63,375 bases of DNA from Rhodobiaceae bacterium (lineage in GTDB: Bacteria > Pseudomonadota > Alphaproteobacteria > Rhizobiales > TMED25): positions 1 through 63,375 of the forward strand of contig JABIEF010000009.1 of assembly GCA_018651345.1 (NCBI GenBank). Reading direction: 5' to 3'. Shown here piece by piece: positions 1 through 9,493 of this stretch. Under the pieces are notes generated by a model. It was not told the origin of the DNA and ran no database searches. It saw nothing but the letters and a program-made list of their open reading frames with translations. Positions within the stretch are counted from its first letter, which is position 1. Each line of letters starts with the position of its first letter. A program made the position numbers and the translations under genes.

Positions 1-2
1 AA

Positions 3-794
3 AAAACAGTTGAAAGAATAGTGGATATAGCCGCCTCACAAGAGAGAGAAAAATTACCGGATAGAAGAAAAGGCTATACTCAAAAAGCAGTAGTTGGTGG
101 TCATAAAGTATATTTACGTACCGGTGAATACGATGACGGTCGCATAGGTGAAATATTCATTGATATGCATAAAGAAGGTGCTGCATTTAGATCTTTAATG
201 AATAATTTTGCTATATCCATATCATTAGGATTGCAATATGGCGTTCCTCTTGAAGAATTTGTTGATAGTTTTACGTTTACAAGATTTGAACCTGCTGGAT
301 TAGTGCAAGGCAACGAAACAATAAAAAATGCAACATCAATCTTAGATTATATTTTTAGAGAACTAGCAATTTCATATCTAGAACGTAATGATTTAGCTCA
401 TGTTGATCCCTCAACTATATCTCCAGATTCCATAGGAAATGGAATAAATGATGGAAAAGCACCGATACCTGCAGCAAAATATATAAGCAATGGTTATGGT
501 CGCAGTAGAAACGATAATCTATTTTTATTACCATCTGCCGATGCTCTTCTAACGGGAACAAATGCCATGGTAACAGCTACACCGTCAATAAATATGCAAT
601 CAACTGCAATAAGCGAATCTAATACCGCTAATGCTATTAAGACCCACGTTAAATCAAAAAATGATTTGTTAAGCGAAGCTAGAATTAAAGGGTACGAAGG
701 TACTGCATGTAACGAATGTCAAAACTTTACAATGGTAAGAAATGGCACTTGTTTAAAATGCGATAGCTGTGGATCAACGAGTGGCTGTAGTTAA
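3..794 (+). CDS. nrdJ: Class II (B12-dependent) ribonucleotide reductase, C-terminal part
   Basis: This is the 3' end of a gene that enters from outside the window; the frame is open from base 3, so the GTG at 21 is internal. The protein would reduce ribonucleotides to deoxyribonucleotides using adenosylcobalamin. The visible part matches the conserved NrdJ C-terminal region: the [12 protein letters not shown] stretch, [12 protein letters not shown], the [18 protein letters not shown] block and [12 protein letters not shown]. The last 30 residues form a Cys-rich tail with CxxC, CxxCxxC and a final CS, the usual zinc-ribbon and redox tail of long NrdJ proteins. Between them lies a low-conservation linker. 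It is convergent with the DHFR-like gene 13 bases downstream. Confidence 0.95.
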   Translation, partial: KTVERIVDIAASQEREKLPDRRKGYTQKAVVGGHKVYLRTGEYDDGRIGEIFIDMHKEGAAFRSLMNNFAISISLGLQYGVPLEEFVDSFTFTRFEPAGLVQGNETIKNATSILDYIFRELAISYLERNDLAHVDPSTISPDSIGNGINDGKAPIPAAKYISNGYGRSRNDNLFLLPSADALLTGTNAMVTATPSINMQSTAISESNTANAIKTHVKSKNDLLSEARIKGYEGTACNECQNFTMVRNGTCLKCDSCGSTSGCS

Positions 795-807
795 TTCTAT
801 AAATATA

Positions 808-1365
808 TTAATATTTTTTAAAAATATACAGCGTTGCATTTTTATCTAATTCTTTTTCTTTATGAACAGTTAGTTTATTTTTATTCATTAAATCAAATAT
901 GTCATCTAATGATTTAATATTATCATTAAGCAAAATCCCTTCATTTATATAAAAAGAATGAGCTACAGTTAAATGAAATTCATTAAATTGAATTGAATTG
1001 AATACTAATTCATAGACCTTATTCCCACCTACAACAGCAATTTTTTTTGTTTCAGGCAAAAATACCTTAACCGCATCTTCAATCGAAATATTTTTAGGGT
1101 TAAAAAAACATAAATCATTCTTTTCGATTTCAATATCTTTTATTTTCGAGGTAGGTATTAATCTATTTCTTTTGATATTTTGAAAATTTATAAAACTTTT
1201 TCTTCCTATCAAGAGTAAATCTGAATTATCTAACTCTGACTGAAAATATCGCCAATCAGCATCATTTTTAATGCCATTTGGCATATTTCCGGTGGCATCT
1301 GCTATAAAACAATCATGTGAAATAATAGCGTAACCAATTGTATGTAAATAATTAATACTATCCAT
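808..1365 (-). CDS. Dihydrofolate-reductase-like (RibD C-terminal fold) reductase
   Basis: A 185-residue protein with the outline of the DHFR/RibD C-terminal reductase fold: an N-terminal strand followed by an Asp-containing segment (about residue 22), the nucleotide-site signature IGRKSF at 53-58, and VVGGNKVYEL at 111-120, equivalent to the Gly-Gly-x-x-x-Tyr cofactor loop. Length fits a single-domain NADPH-dependent reductase. The sequence is diverged and lacks a clear canonical DHFR Pro-Trp motif, so it could reduce dihydrofolate or an unrelated substrate. It lies between nrdJ and aspS and runs in the aspS direction, with 22 bases between the two. Nucleotide metabolism is therefore plausible but not shown. 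Confidence 0.7.
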   Translation of the reverse strand: MDSINYLHTIGYAIISHDCFIADATGNMPNGIKNDADWRYFQSELDNSDLLLIGRKSFINFQNIKRNRLIPTSKIKDIEIEKNDLCFFNPKNISIEDAVKVFLPETKKIAVVGGNKVYELVFNSIQFNEFHLTVAHSFYINEGILLNDNIKSLDDIFDLMNKNKLTVHKEKELDKNATLYIFKKY

Positions 1366-1387
1366 AGCTAGCTGCAGTTAAATGTTA

Positions 1388-3178
1388 TTATTTTTTTGTA
1401 TCACTCTTTATGTGCAATTCTTTTAATTGTTTAATCGAAACTTCTGATGGAGCTCCCATTAATAAATCTTGCGCTTGCTGGTTCATTGGAAACATAGTGA
1501 CCTCTCTTAAATTCTCTTCATTAGCAAGTAACATTACTATTCTGTCGATCCCAGGAGCAATTCCTCCGTGAGGTGGTGCCCCAAACCTTAAAGCATTATA
1601 CATACCACTAAACTTATCCTGAAGAACTTCTTTACCATACCCAGCAATAGAAAAAGCTTTTTCCATAATTTCTGGGCTATGATTTCTAATTGCACCTGAA
1701 GATAATTCAATACCATTACAAACAATATCATATTGATATGCCAGAATGTTTATGGGATCAATATTATTTAAAGCATCTAATCCGCCCTGAGGCATAGAGA
1801 AAGGATTATGTGAGAATTCATAAGCATTTATCTCGTCATTCCAGTCATACATAGGATAATCTACAATCCAACAAAATTCGAAAGTCTTATCTGATATTAA
1901 ATTTAATTCATTGCCAATTAAATCTCTAGCTTTACCAGCAAAGTCATAAAATTTTGAAGGAGTTCCACAAACAAAAAATACAGAATCTCCATCTTTTAAA
2001 GATAATTTTGATTTTAGTTCACTAACTTTTTCTTCACCTATATTTTTTGCTATTGGGCCAACTCCAACTCCCTCTTTGAAAAAGATATAACCTAGACCAG
2101 GTTGACCTTCGCCTTGCGCCCATGAATTCATTCTATCACAAAAAGCTCTATTGCCGCCTCCGGGAGCAGGTATTGCCCATACCTCTGTCTTTTCAGTCCA
2201 GTCTTTTCCGTTATAATTATCATTTAAAATTTTAGCAAAAATCTTAAAATCTGAATTATAAAAAATATCACTAACATCCTCAATAACAATAGGATTTCTT
2301 AGATCCGGCTTGTCGCTACCGTATTTTCTTAAAGACGTCCAATACGGTATTCTTTTTACTTCTCTGTTAACGTATTTACCAACAGCAAATTCTTCAAATA
2401 AATCTAATAGCACAGGTTCTACTGCTATGAATACATCTTCTTGGGTTACAAAACTCATTTCAATATCTAACTGATAAAACTCACCAGGTGATCTATCTGC
2501 CCTAGCATCTTCATCTCTAAAACACGGTGCAATTTGAAAGTATCTATCAAACCCAGCTACCATTATTAATTGTTTAAATTGCTGAGGAGCCTGTGGAAGT
2601 GCATAAAATTTTCCTGGATGAGCCCTTGAAGGAACTAAAAAATCTCTCGCCCCCTCTGGACTGGAAGCTGTTAATATAGGTGTTTGGTATTCAATAAAAC
2701 CTTTTTCGGTCATTCTTCTTCTAACAGAAGATATTATGTTTGACCTTAACACAATATTTTTATGTATAGTTTCTCTTCTTAGATCTAGAAATCTATACTT
2801 TAATCTTATGTCTTCAGGATAATCAGGTTCACCGAAAATTGGCAGTGGAAGCTCGTCGGATTGAGAAAGAATTTCAATATCATCAATAAATATTTCAATA
2901 TCACCAGTTGGAATATTTTTATTTACAGCTTCAGCAATTCTTTGTTTTACTTTCCCAGTAATTGACAAAACCCATTCAGACCTAACACTCTCAGCTAATT
3001 TAAAAGCCTTAGAATCCGGATCTACAACACATTGAGTGATGCCAAAGTGATCCCTTAAATCAATGAACAATAAACCTCCGTGATCACGTACTCTATGCAC
3101 CCATCCTGATAATTTTATCGTACTTCCGTTATCTTCTATTTTTAACTCACTACAATTATGTGTTCTGTACCTATGCAT
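1388..3178 (-). CDS. aspS: Aspartyl-tRNA synthetase
   Basis: A class II aminoacyl-tRNA synthetase of bacterial type that charges tRNA-Asp. I chose the ATG at 3178 (protein beginning MHRYRTHNC) over one 25 codons upstream because family members begin there, a purine-rich GAGAGAGAAAGA precedes it, and the resulting 596 residues is the usual length. The OB-fold anticodon domain occupies about residues 1-105. Motif 2 ([10 protein letters not shown]) is at about 220-229 and motif 3 (GIDRIVML) at about 543-550, with the bacterial GAD insertion between them. It is divergent from rnd. Whether the enzyme is discriminating or also acts on tRNA-Asn cannot be decided here. Confidence 0.97.
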   Translation of the reverse strand: MHRYRTHNCSELKIEDNGSTIKLSGWVHRVRDHGGLLFIDLRDHFGITQCVVDPDSKAFKLAESVRSEWVLSITGKVKQRIAEAVNKNIPTGDIEIFIDDIEILSQSDELPLPIFGEPDYPEDIRLKYRFLDLRRETIHKNIVLRSNIISSVRRRMTEKGFIEYQTPILTASSPEGARDFLVPSRAHPGKFYALPQAPQQFKQLIMVAGFDRYFQIAPCFRDEDARADRSPGEFYQLDIEMSFVTQEDVFIAVEPVLLDLFEEFAVGKYVNREVKRIPYWTSLRKYGSDKPDLRNPIVIEDVSDIFYNSDFKIFAKILNDNYNGKDWTEKTEVWAIPAPGGGNRAFCDRMNSWAQGEGQPGLGYIFFKEGVGVGPIAKNIGEEKVSELKSKLSLKDGDSVFFVCGTPSKFYDFAGKARDLIGNELNLISDKTFEFCWIVDYPMYDWNDEINAYEFSHNPFSMPQGGLDALNNIDPINILAYQYDIVCNGIELSSGAIRNHSPEIMEKAFSIAGYGKEVLQDKFSGMYNALRFGAPPHGGIAPGIDRIVMLLANEENLREVTMFPMNQQAQDLLMGAPSEVSIKQLKELHIKSDTKK

Positions 3179-3342
3179 TCTTTCTCTCTCTAGAATAAAC
3201 AACTCGTAATTAAAATATAATATTTCTGTACATTTAAACAGATTCTTATTCATTAATACAAAAATAAAGGTTAATATTTATTATATATATTATAAAAATT
3301 TTACTTTTTATAAACTACTAAACCATTGACAGTAAATAAGCC

Positions 3343-4482
3343 ATGGAAATTATCAGTGATTCATATTCACTTCAAGAATTATGTAAAAAAATTGAAGGTT
3401 CAGAATACTTAGCGATTGATACAGAATTTCTTCGAGACAAAACATACTATCCAAAATTATGCTTAATACAAATAGCTAACGATACAATTGAAGCCATCAT
3501 AGATCCTATAGGAGAAATAAACTTAGACCCTTTCTGGAATATTATTAAAGACAATAATATGATGAAAGTTTTCCATGCAGGAAGACAGGATATAGAAATT
3601 TTTAATAATGAAGGAGGCTTCTTACCAAAACCAATATTTGATACACAAGTAGCTGCAATGTTCTGTGGTTATGGTGAGTCTATTTCATATGGCAACCTTG
3701 TTTACGATATTACGAGAATAAAATTAGATAAGACTTCTCAATTTACAGATTGGTCCAAACGCCCACTGTCAGAAAAACAATTAACTTATGCCCTTAATGA
3801 TGCAATTTATCTTAAAGATGTATACAAGTCTATAATCAGAAAATTAGAACATCTTGGAAGAATAGAGTGGATTAACGAGGAAATGGACAATCTGTTAAAT
3901 CCTAAAAATTACGAATACAACACCAAAGACGCCTGGTTAAAAATTAAGTCTAAACCTAAATCAAATGAATCATTAAAAGTTCTTGCTAATATTGCTGAAT
4001 GGAGGGAAATAAAAGCACAAAATAAAAATATTCCGAAGAACAGGGTAATAAGAGATGATGTAATTATTGATATAGCAAATCATAGACCTAAAAATCAATT
4101 AGAGATAAAAAACCTAAGAAGTTTATCTAACAAACCACTTTCAACCGAGTTAATTGATGAAATTGTTAGTGTAATTAACACATTAGCAGATGATAAAAAT
4201 ACGAAACGTTTCTTAGTTGAGAAAAAGAAAGAATTAACAAAGGACCAAGAAAATATTTATGAAGTTCTAAAGCTTATATTAAAAATACAATCGAAAAAAT
4301 TTAATATAGTACAGAGGCTTATAGCTACACCGGAAGACCTAGAGAATATAGCAAAATCGAAAAAATCTGATATAAACAAGTTAGATGGATGGAGGCATGA
4401 AATTTTTGGTGAAATAGCAAAAAAAATAAAAAATGGTGAGGTAAGCATCTCAGTAAACAATGGAATAGTTAATCTTTCCTAA
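3343..4482 (+). CDS. rnd: Ribonuclease D
   Basis: A 3'-5' exoribonuclease of the DEDDy class that trims tRNA and other small RNA precursors. Exo I is the DTEF at residues 26-29, Exo II lies around HAGRQDIE (78-85), and Exo III is the Y149-x3-D153 pair in LTYALND, so all catalytic positions are present. An HRDC domain follows at about 205-285 with the expected AEWRE and IP(K)NRVIRDD segments. At 379 residues it is full length. It runs alone and is convergent with hdaA. In many alphaproteobacteria rnd sits near aspS, as here. Confidence 0.95.
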   Translation: MEIISDSYSLQELCKKIEGSEYLAIDTEFLRDKTYYPKLCLIQIANDTIEAIIDPIGEINLDPFWNIIKDNNMMKVFHAGRQDIEIFNNEGGFLPKPIFDTQVAAMFCGYGESISYGNLVYDITRIKLDKTSQFTDWSKRPLSEKQLTYALNDAIYLKDVYKSIIRKLEHLGRIEWINEEMDNLLNPKNYEYNTKDAWLKIKSKPKSNESLKVLANIAEWREIKAQNKNIPKNRVIRDDVIIDIANHRPKNQLEIKNLRSLSNKPLSTELIDEIVSVINTLADDKNTKRFLVEKKKELTKDQENIYEVLKLILKIQSKKFNIVQRLIATPEDLENIAKSKKSDINKLDGWRHEIFGEIAKKIKNGEVSISVNNGIVNLS

Positions 4483-4503
4483 AAGATTAATATGTTTATT
4501 TAT

Positions 4504-4560
4504 AAAAAAAATCTTAAGTCACACCCTAACCAAGGTATTTTCGTATAAACCTTAGCTAGG
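4504..4560 (-). terminator. Candidate terminator hairpin downstream of hdaA
   Basis: Read on the minus strand, 4560-4549 and 4536-4525 form a 12-bp stem in which ten pairs are Watson-Crick and two are G-U, closed by a 12-base loop. An 8-T tract follows 13 bases later (4511-4504). On the plus strand the two wobble pairs become mismatches, so the minus-strand (hdaA) reading is favoured. The gap between stem and T tract makes it a weak intrinsic terminator. Confidence 0.4.
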
Positions 4561-4581
4561 CATAGAAATCAATTTAAAATA

Positions 4582-5271
4582 TTATTTTTCTTCCATTTCT
4601 TCTAATACATTTGATAGCAAAGGTATTGTTAGAGGTCTTCTTTCTTCCATTATTTTAATATAAACAGAATCAACCAATCTTTTAATATACTCACAAGATC
4701 TATTTGATCTTTTTAGAATAAAATTAGTTAAATTTGCAGATAAATCTATCTGTTTATCTGCAAACAATTTAATTAAAATAGCCTCTAGCAAGAAATCATC
4801 AGGATCTTCTATTCTAATAGGTATAGCTGCTCTTAACCTAGAATCAAGATCTTGTAAATTTAACTTCAAACTCGCAGGATTTCTTCTTGAAGTATATAAA
4901 ATATATCCGTTAATCTCTTTAACATGATTTATTAAGTGAAACATAAAAGTACTATTATAGTCAATCCTATCAAGATCTTCTACAACAACGCATAGTTTTA
5001 TTTTTTTTATTACTTCATTGATATCAGTATCATTTTTATCAAGATAAAAAGAATTATTCTCCAATGCCCATATTTTTGCCAAATGACTCTTTCCTGAACC
5101 CTGTTTGCCAATCAAAGCAATAAAATTGTCATCCCATTGGGGCCATTTTTTTAAATAGTTAAAAGCCTTAATATTTGATGCAGATATTATAAAATCATCA
5201 ATAGTAAAAGAAGCGTTATTATTTAAATCAAAAAATAATTGTTTGTTATTATTTGATTTAAATGTTTTCAT
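4582..5271 (-). CDS. hdaA: HdaA-type regulator of DnaA (AAA+ protein)
   Basis: A 229-residue DnaA paralogue with only the AAA+ part and no DNA-binding domain IV, the hallmark of Hda/HdaA, which works with the DNA-loaded sliding clamp to convert DnaA-ATP to DnaA-ADP. Visible elements are a QLFFDLN segment at 11-17 that fits a beta-clamp-binding motif, the alphaproteobacterial WPQW before the Walker A GKQGSGKS (55-62), Walker B VVVEDLDR (95-102), a sensor I-like TSRR (127-130) and the DLDSRLRAA box with its arginines (141-149). It is divergent from purM-purN, a neighbourhood conserved in alphaproteobacteria, though the permease gene usually between them is missing. Confidence 0.9.
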   Translation of the reverse strand: MKTFKSNNNKQLFFDLNNNASFTIDDFIISASNIKAFNYLKKWPQWDDNFIALIGKQGSGKSHLAKIWALENNSFYLDKNDTDINEVIKKIKLCVVVEDLDRIDYNSTFMFHLINHVKEINGYILYTSRRNPASLKLNLQDLDSRLRAAIPIRIEDPDDFLLEAILIKLFADKQIDLSANLTNFILKRSNRSCEYIKRLVDSVYIKIMEERRPLTIPLLSNVLEEMEEK

Positions 5272-5405
5272 ATCTTAAAGCCTTTTTTGAATTATTTATT
5301 ATAGCATCTATAAAAATTTTTAATAATAAATAAATAAAGATATTAAGAAAATCTTATATTATTTAGAACTTTAGATTATAATTAATTTTAAGTAAAATAA
5401 ATCAC

Positions 5406-5423
5406 AGAATATTCTATGCATAG
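5406..5423. promoter_or_regulatory. Two overlapping palindromes in the hdaA-purM divergent promoter region
   Basis: AGAATATTCT (5406-5415) and CTATGCATAG (5414-5423) are each perfect 10-bp palindromes sharing two bases. They lie about 135 bases upstream of hdaA and 80 upstream of purM, in the longest gap of this half of the window. The rest of the gap is featureless A/T. Position suggests a dimeric regulator site, but short palindromes arise readily in AT-rich DNA. Confidence 0.25.
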
Positions 5424-5499
5424 CAAACCAATGCTTGAATAAAACAATTAAATATAATAAATATATTATATTATAAATTTCTATAGGCGATGGACTAAA

Positions 5500-6570
5500 A
5501 TGACCAAAACGCCACCTAAGAATGTTAGGTTTACATACAAAGATAGTGGCGTAAATATCGACGCAGGAAATCAGCTTATAAAAAATATTTCACCACTAAT
5601 TTCATCTACAAAAAGACTAGGGAGCAATCCTACGCTAGGTGGCTTTGGCGGTATATTTGATATTAAAGAATTAGGGCTAAAAGATCCCTTGCTAATATCC
5701 GCAACAGATGGTGTAGGAACAAAGCTAAAGTTTGCATTTGCTTCAAATAACCATAAAACTATTGGAATCGATCTTGTAGCTATGTGTGTTAATGATATTA
5801 TTGCACAAGGAGCTGAACCTTTGTATTTTTTAGATTATTTTGCAACTGGTAAACTTGATACAAAAATTGCTGAAGAGGTAATTTTAGGGGTAGTTAATGG
5901 CTGTAAAGAAGCAAATTGTGCTCTTATTGGAGGAGAAACCGCAGAACTACCCGGAATGTATCATCCTGGTCACTATGATCTAGCGGGATTTTCTGTTGGC
6001 GCAGTTGAAAGAAACAAATTATTACCAAAAAAAATAAATGGTGGTGATTGTATTGTGGGACTCAAATCTTCAGGGATTCATTCAAACGGCTACTCACTTG
6101 TTAATAGTATTGTTGAAAATAAGAAAATAAATATAAACGAACAATTTGATGAAAATAATAAGCTTATTGATATGATCATCAATCCAACAAAAATTTATGT
6201 TAACACCATTAAAATGATAACAGATAAATGTGATGGAATATCTGCAATTGCACATATAACCGGGGGCGGAGTAACAGAAAATCTTCCAAGGGTGATGGGG
6301 GGAAATATGTCAGCTAATATAAATCTTAATAACTTTCCTAATATACCAATATTTGAATGGATCTCAAAAAACGCTGAAATACAACAAGAAGAAATGCTTA
6401 AGACTTTTAATTGCGGTATTGGAATGATTTTAATCGTAAAAAAAGATTCATTAAATAAAATAATGAACTATATTCAAGAATCTGATGATCATGCTGTATA
6501 TTTAGGTGAAATTATAGAACAAAAAACAAAACCTCAAATTATCTATACCGGTAGTTTACCGTGGCTATAG
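5500..6570 (+). CDS. purM: Phosphoribosylformylglycinamidine cyclo-ligase (AIR synthetase)
   Basis: Catalyses the ATP-dependent closure of FGAM to AIR in purine synthesis. The 356-residue protein shows the family N-terminal YKDSGVNIDAGN (13-24), the DGVGTKLK loop (70-77), the DLVAMCVNDI and GAEPLYFLDYFATGKL block (91-118), GGETAELPGMY and, in the C-terminal half, HITGGGVTENLPR. The start ATG is the only reasonable one and sits after an AT-rich leader. Its last 10 bases overlap purN, indicating translational coupling. Confidence 0.97.
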   Translation: MTKTPPKNVRFTYKDSGVNIDAGNQLIKNISPLISSTKRLGSNPTLGGFGGIFDIKELGLKDPLLISATDGVGTKLKFAFASNNHKTIGIDLVAMCVNDIIAQGAEPLYFLDYFATGKLDTKIAEEVILGVVNGCKEANCALIGGETAELPGMYHPGHYDLAGFSVGAVERNKLLPKKINGGDCIVGLKSSGIHSNGYSLVNSIVENKKININEQFDENNKLIDMIINPTKIYVNTIKMITDKCDGISAIAHITGGGVTENLPRVMGGNMSANINLNNFPNIPIFEWISKNAEIQQEEMLKTFNCGIGMILIVKKDSLNKIMNYIQESDDHAVYLGEIIEQKTKPQIIYTGSLPWL

Positions 6571-7217
6571 AGATACACAAACCTAACGTAGCCATTCTTA
6601 TTTCTGGAAGAGGTAGTAACATGGAGGCGTTGATAAAAGCTTCAAAAGAACCGGACTATCCTGCAAAAATATCCATTGTTATTTCAGATAAAGATGATGC
6701 TAAGGGGCTAGTAATAGCAAAACGTCACAACATAAAAACCATAATAATACTAAAAGAAAAATATAATTCACGAATTGACTATGATCAAGCTTTGTCAGAA
6801 ACTTTATCAAAAGAAAATATTCAATATATCTGTGCAGCAGGATTTATGAGAATATTGTCTGAAGAGTTTATTGATAAATGGTGGAATAAAATTATAAATA
6901 TTCATCCATCATTACTTCCCTCATATAAGGGTTTAAATACACATCAAAGGGTGCTTAAGGATAAAATGAAAGTAACAGGTTGTACGGTTCATATAGTGAG
7001 AAAAGAATTGGACAATGGCCCAATAATTATCCAGTTTGAAGTGCCTGTAAAAAGTGATGACACAGAAAAAATCTTATCAAAACGTGTCCTAAAAATGGAA
7101 CATAAAATATACCCGTACGCACTAATGCTTCTATCAAGTAAAAAAATTAATCTAGATAATGACATAGTCAAGTATGAGGACAAAGAAAGTTTAGATAATT
7201 TTTTAACTTCTATATAG
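6561..7217 (+). CDS. purN: Phosphoribosylglycinamide formyltransferase
   Basis: Transfers a formyl group from 10-formyl-THF to GAR. The protein (218 residues) has the N-terminal nucleotide loop SGRGSNMEALI (15-25), the catalytic Asn113-His115 pair in NIHPSLLPS and the catalytic Asp151 in KELDNGP, all in their expected order. The start is a GTG that overlaps the purM stop by 10 bases; the next in-frame ATG would remove the nucleotide-binding loop, so GTG is preferred. It forms a two-gene purine operon with purM. Confidence 0.96.
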   Translation: MAIEIHKPNVAILISGRGSNMEALIKASKEPDYPAKISIVISDKDDAKGLVIAKRHNIKTIIILKEKYNSRIDYDQALSETLSKENIQYICAAGFMRILSEEFIDKWWNKIINIHPSLLPSYKGLNTHQRVLKDKMKVTGCTVHIVRKELDNGPIIIQFEVPVKSDDTEKILSKRVLKMEHKIYPYALMLLSSKKINLDNDIVKYEDKESLDNFLTSI

Positions 7218-7278
7218 ATAGATATTCTTTTAATTATTTTTTTGAATTAAAGCCTTAAATCTGAGAAGAGGATATGTT

Positions 7279-7338
7279 GTGCCGGCCATCAAAAATTTGA
7301 GTAAAGATAACCGACAACGACATTTAATTAAAAAATAA
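7279..7338 (+). CDS. Possible 19-residue micropeptide downstream of purN
   Basis: A GTG start at 7279 is preceded by GAGG (7268-7271) with a 7-base spacer, close to ideal, and opens a frame encoding a strongly basic peptide beginning MPAIKNLSKDN and ending in LIKK. It stops at 7338, six bases from the ndk stop on the other strand. The region is slightly richer in G/C than its flanks. I recognise no family. Such a short frame may be chance; the only positive evidence is the well-placed ribosome-binding site. Confidence 0.25.
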   Translation: MPAIKNLSKDNRQRHLIKK

Positions 7339-7343
7339 AAAAA

Positions 7344-7766
7344 CTAACCCACTATCTCACTATCATCAAACAAGAATTTTATCTCATTTTTAGCATTCTC
7401 TTCGCTATCTGATCCGTGAGCAGAATTTGCTTCAATGCTTTCGGCAAAATCTTTTCTAATAGTATTTGGAGCTGCTTCAGCGGGATTTGTTGCACCCATG
7501 ACATCTCTATTTTTTGTTACAGCTTCTTCACCTTCCAAAACTTGGACAACAACAGGACCAGAAATCATAAAAGATACCAAGTCATTATAAAATGGTCTAT
7601 CTTTATGCACCTCGTAAAATGACTCAGCCATTTCTCGTGACAAGTGTATACGTTTTTGTGCAACTACTCTCAGTCCAGAATCCTCTAATCTTGCAATAAT
7701 TTTTCCAGTTATATTTCTTCTAGTTGCATCAGGTTTGATAATTGATAGCGTTTGCTGTATTGGCAT
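7344..7766 (-). CDS. ndk: Nucleoside-diphosphate kinase
   Basis: Balances NTP and dNTP pools by phosphate transfer through a phospho-histidine. The 140-residue protein is the standard length. The catalytic His117 lies in NSAHGSD (114-120), preceded by the [19 protein letters not shown] segment that lines the nucleotide site; the N-terminal LSIIKPDA motif is intact. It is convergent with purN and lies downstream of pepA in the same direction with a 133-base AT-rich gap, so it probably has its own promoter. Confidence 0.97.
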   Translation of the reverse strand: MPIQQTLSIIKPDATRRNITGKIIARLEDSGLRVVAQKRIHLSREMAESFYEVHKDRPFYNDLVSFMISGPVVVQVLEGEEAVTKNRDVMGATNPAEAAPNTIRKDFAESIEANSAHGSDSEENAKNEIKFLFDDSEIVG

Positions 7767-7899
7767 AATAATGATCCATTCTTAAATTATATATTTAGAC
7801 ATATAAGTTATGTTGATATAGGTTTATAAAATAATAATTTTATTACACTTTATTTTATTAAGTTTCAATTATTAAAAAAATAATCAACTATCTATAACC

Positions 7900-9381
7900 T
7901 TAATCTTCAAAATTCTGTTTAATAAAATTATCTAACAGCCTAACACCATAGCCAGAACCCCAGCTAGTATTTATATCACTTTTTAAACTTTCGATAGATG
8001 TGCCTGCAATATCAATATGAGCCCACGGGACATCCCCCACATACCTCTTAATAAACTGAGCCGCGGTAACGGAACCCGCATCTCGACCACCTATATTCTT
8101 CATATCCGCTACCTTAGAGTTTATCATTTTATCATAATCATCCGATAAAGGCATTCTCCATAATGTTTCTGAAGTATCAATGCCGGCTTTAATTAATTTT
8201 TTTGATAACTCATCGTCATTTGAAAATAATCCTGCATTATGCTGCCCAAGAGCAACAATAACAGCACCCGTGAGAGTTGCCAGATCAATCATTAAGGCTG
8301 GATCAAAATACTTACGAGCATATGTAATTATATCGGCTAAAACTAACCTTCCCTCAGCATCCGTATTAAGAACCTCAACTGTTTTTCCTGACATAGAAGT
8401 AATAACATCTCCAGGTCTCATAGCATTCCCATCAGTCATATTTTCTACTAGACCCACTATACCTATAACATTAACATTTGCCTTTCTACCGGCTATACTT
8501 CTCATTAAACCAACAACAGCAGCTGCACCAGCCATATCTCCTTTCATTTCTCCCATATTTCCTGCAGGCTTAATTGACACTCCACCCGAATCAAATGTAA
8601 CACCCTTTCCTAGAAAAACTAATGGCTTAGTATTGCTACCGCCATTATATTCAATAACACAAACATTTGGGTCAAAAGGACTTCCACGAGATACAGCTAA
8701 TATTCCACCCATACCTTCTTTTTCAATTTTCTTTCTACTCAATGTGCTTATCTTCAATTTGAATTCCTTGATTGATTCTATTCTTTTCGCGAATTCCTCT
8801 GGAAAAAGTACATTAGAGGGTTCGTTAACTAAATCTCTGGCAAGATTCACACCAGCTAAAATATGTTTTAATTCATTGTACGCACGATCCGATGTATTGG
8901 CATGTGTTGTTTGAAAGCATAAACTTTTTATATAATTGTTTTTAAAATTAGAGGATGTTTTGTATTTTAAAAAACTATAATCTCGTAATTGAGATCCATA
9001 AACAATTAAACTCGGTATTTTAACTAAGAATGCAACTGTTTTGGTGTACTCGAATATAATATTTATTTTATTGATATTATTATTGAGGGAAAAACTCATA
9101 ATTTTTCCTCCAATTTTTATCCAATCATATTCTGATTTTGAGTCTATATCACCTAAATTTAAGAAAATTAATCTATTATAATTAATATTGCTTGGTGCTA
9201 TCAAATCAATAATGTTAGTATTATTGGATTTAAAATTAACAGATTTAATCGCTTTTTTAAAGATCTTTTCAATAATTTTCTTCTGATCGTTTTCAGGAAA
9301 AAGCAATGACAGCTTATCATTAAAAAAAACTACCAAAGCTCCATCCTCTATTAAAATCTTATCTTGAAATGATATTTTCAT
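7900..9381 (-). CDS. pepA: Leucyl (cytosol) aminopeptidase, M17 family
   Basis: A dizinc aminopeptidase removing N-terminal residues from peptides. The 493-residue protein has a divergent N-terminal domain (about 1-170) and a well-conserved catalytic domain: GKGVTFDSGGVSIKP (258-272) with the metal-binding Lys259 and Asp264, MKGDMAGAAAV (279-289) and the family signature NTDAEGRL (339-346). The gene is divergent from lptF, which is the common alphaproteobacterial arrangement. The polymerase chi subunit gene (holC) often found between pepA and ndk in relatives is not present. Confidence 0.96.
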   Translation of the reverse strand: MKISFQDKILIEDGALVVFFNDKLSLLFPENDQKKIIEKIFKKAIKSVNFKSNNTNIIDLIAPSNINYNRLIFLNLGDIDSKSEYDWIKIGGKIMSFSLNNNINKINIIFEYTKTVAFLVKIPSLIVYGSQLRDYSFLKYKTSSNFKNNYIKSLCFQTTHANTSDRAYNELKHILAGVNLARDLVNEPSNVLFPEEFAKRIESIKEFKLKISTLSRKKIEKEGMGGILAVSRGSPFDPNVCVIEYNGGSNTKPLVFLGKGVTFDSGGVSIKPAGNMGEMKGDMAGAAAVVGLMRSIAGRKANVNVIGIVGLVENMTDGNAMRPGDVITSMSGKTVEVLNTDAEGRLVLADIITYARKYFDPALMIDLATLTGAVIVALGQHNAGLFSNDDELSKKLIKAGIDTSETLWRMPLSDDYDKMINSKVADMKNIGGRDAGSVTAAQFIKRYVGDVPWAHIDIAGTSIESLKSDINTSWGSGYGVRLLDNFIKQNFED

Positions 9382-9493
9382 AAAATTTTTCCAAACCTAT
9401 AATAAAATGATACAAATAAGTATAAATAATTTATTATAAATACATTGAAATAGATATATATAAATTTAATAATTATTAGTTTAGTGAAAAAAA

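Noticed and set aside
4492-4548. 18-residue plus-strand frame between rnd and hdaA
   Set aside because: No convincing ribosome site; overlaps the hairpin assigned as terminator.
8180-8914. 244-residue plus-strand frame opposite pepA
   Set aside because: Lies fully inside the conserved M17 catalytic domain on the other strand and has Ser/Pro/Ile-rich composition typical of an antisense shadow.
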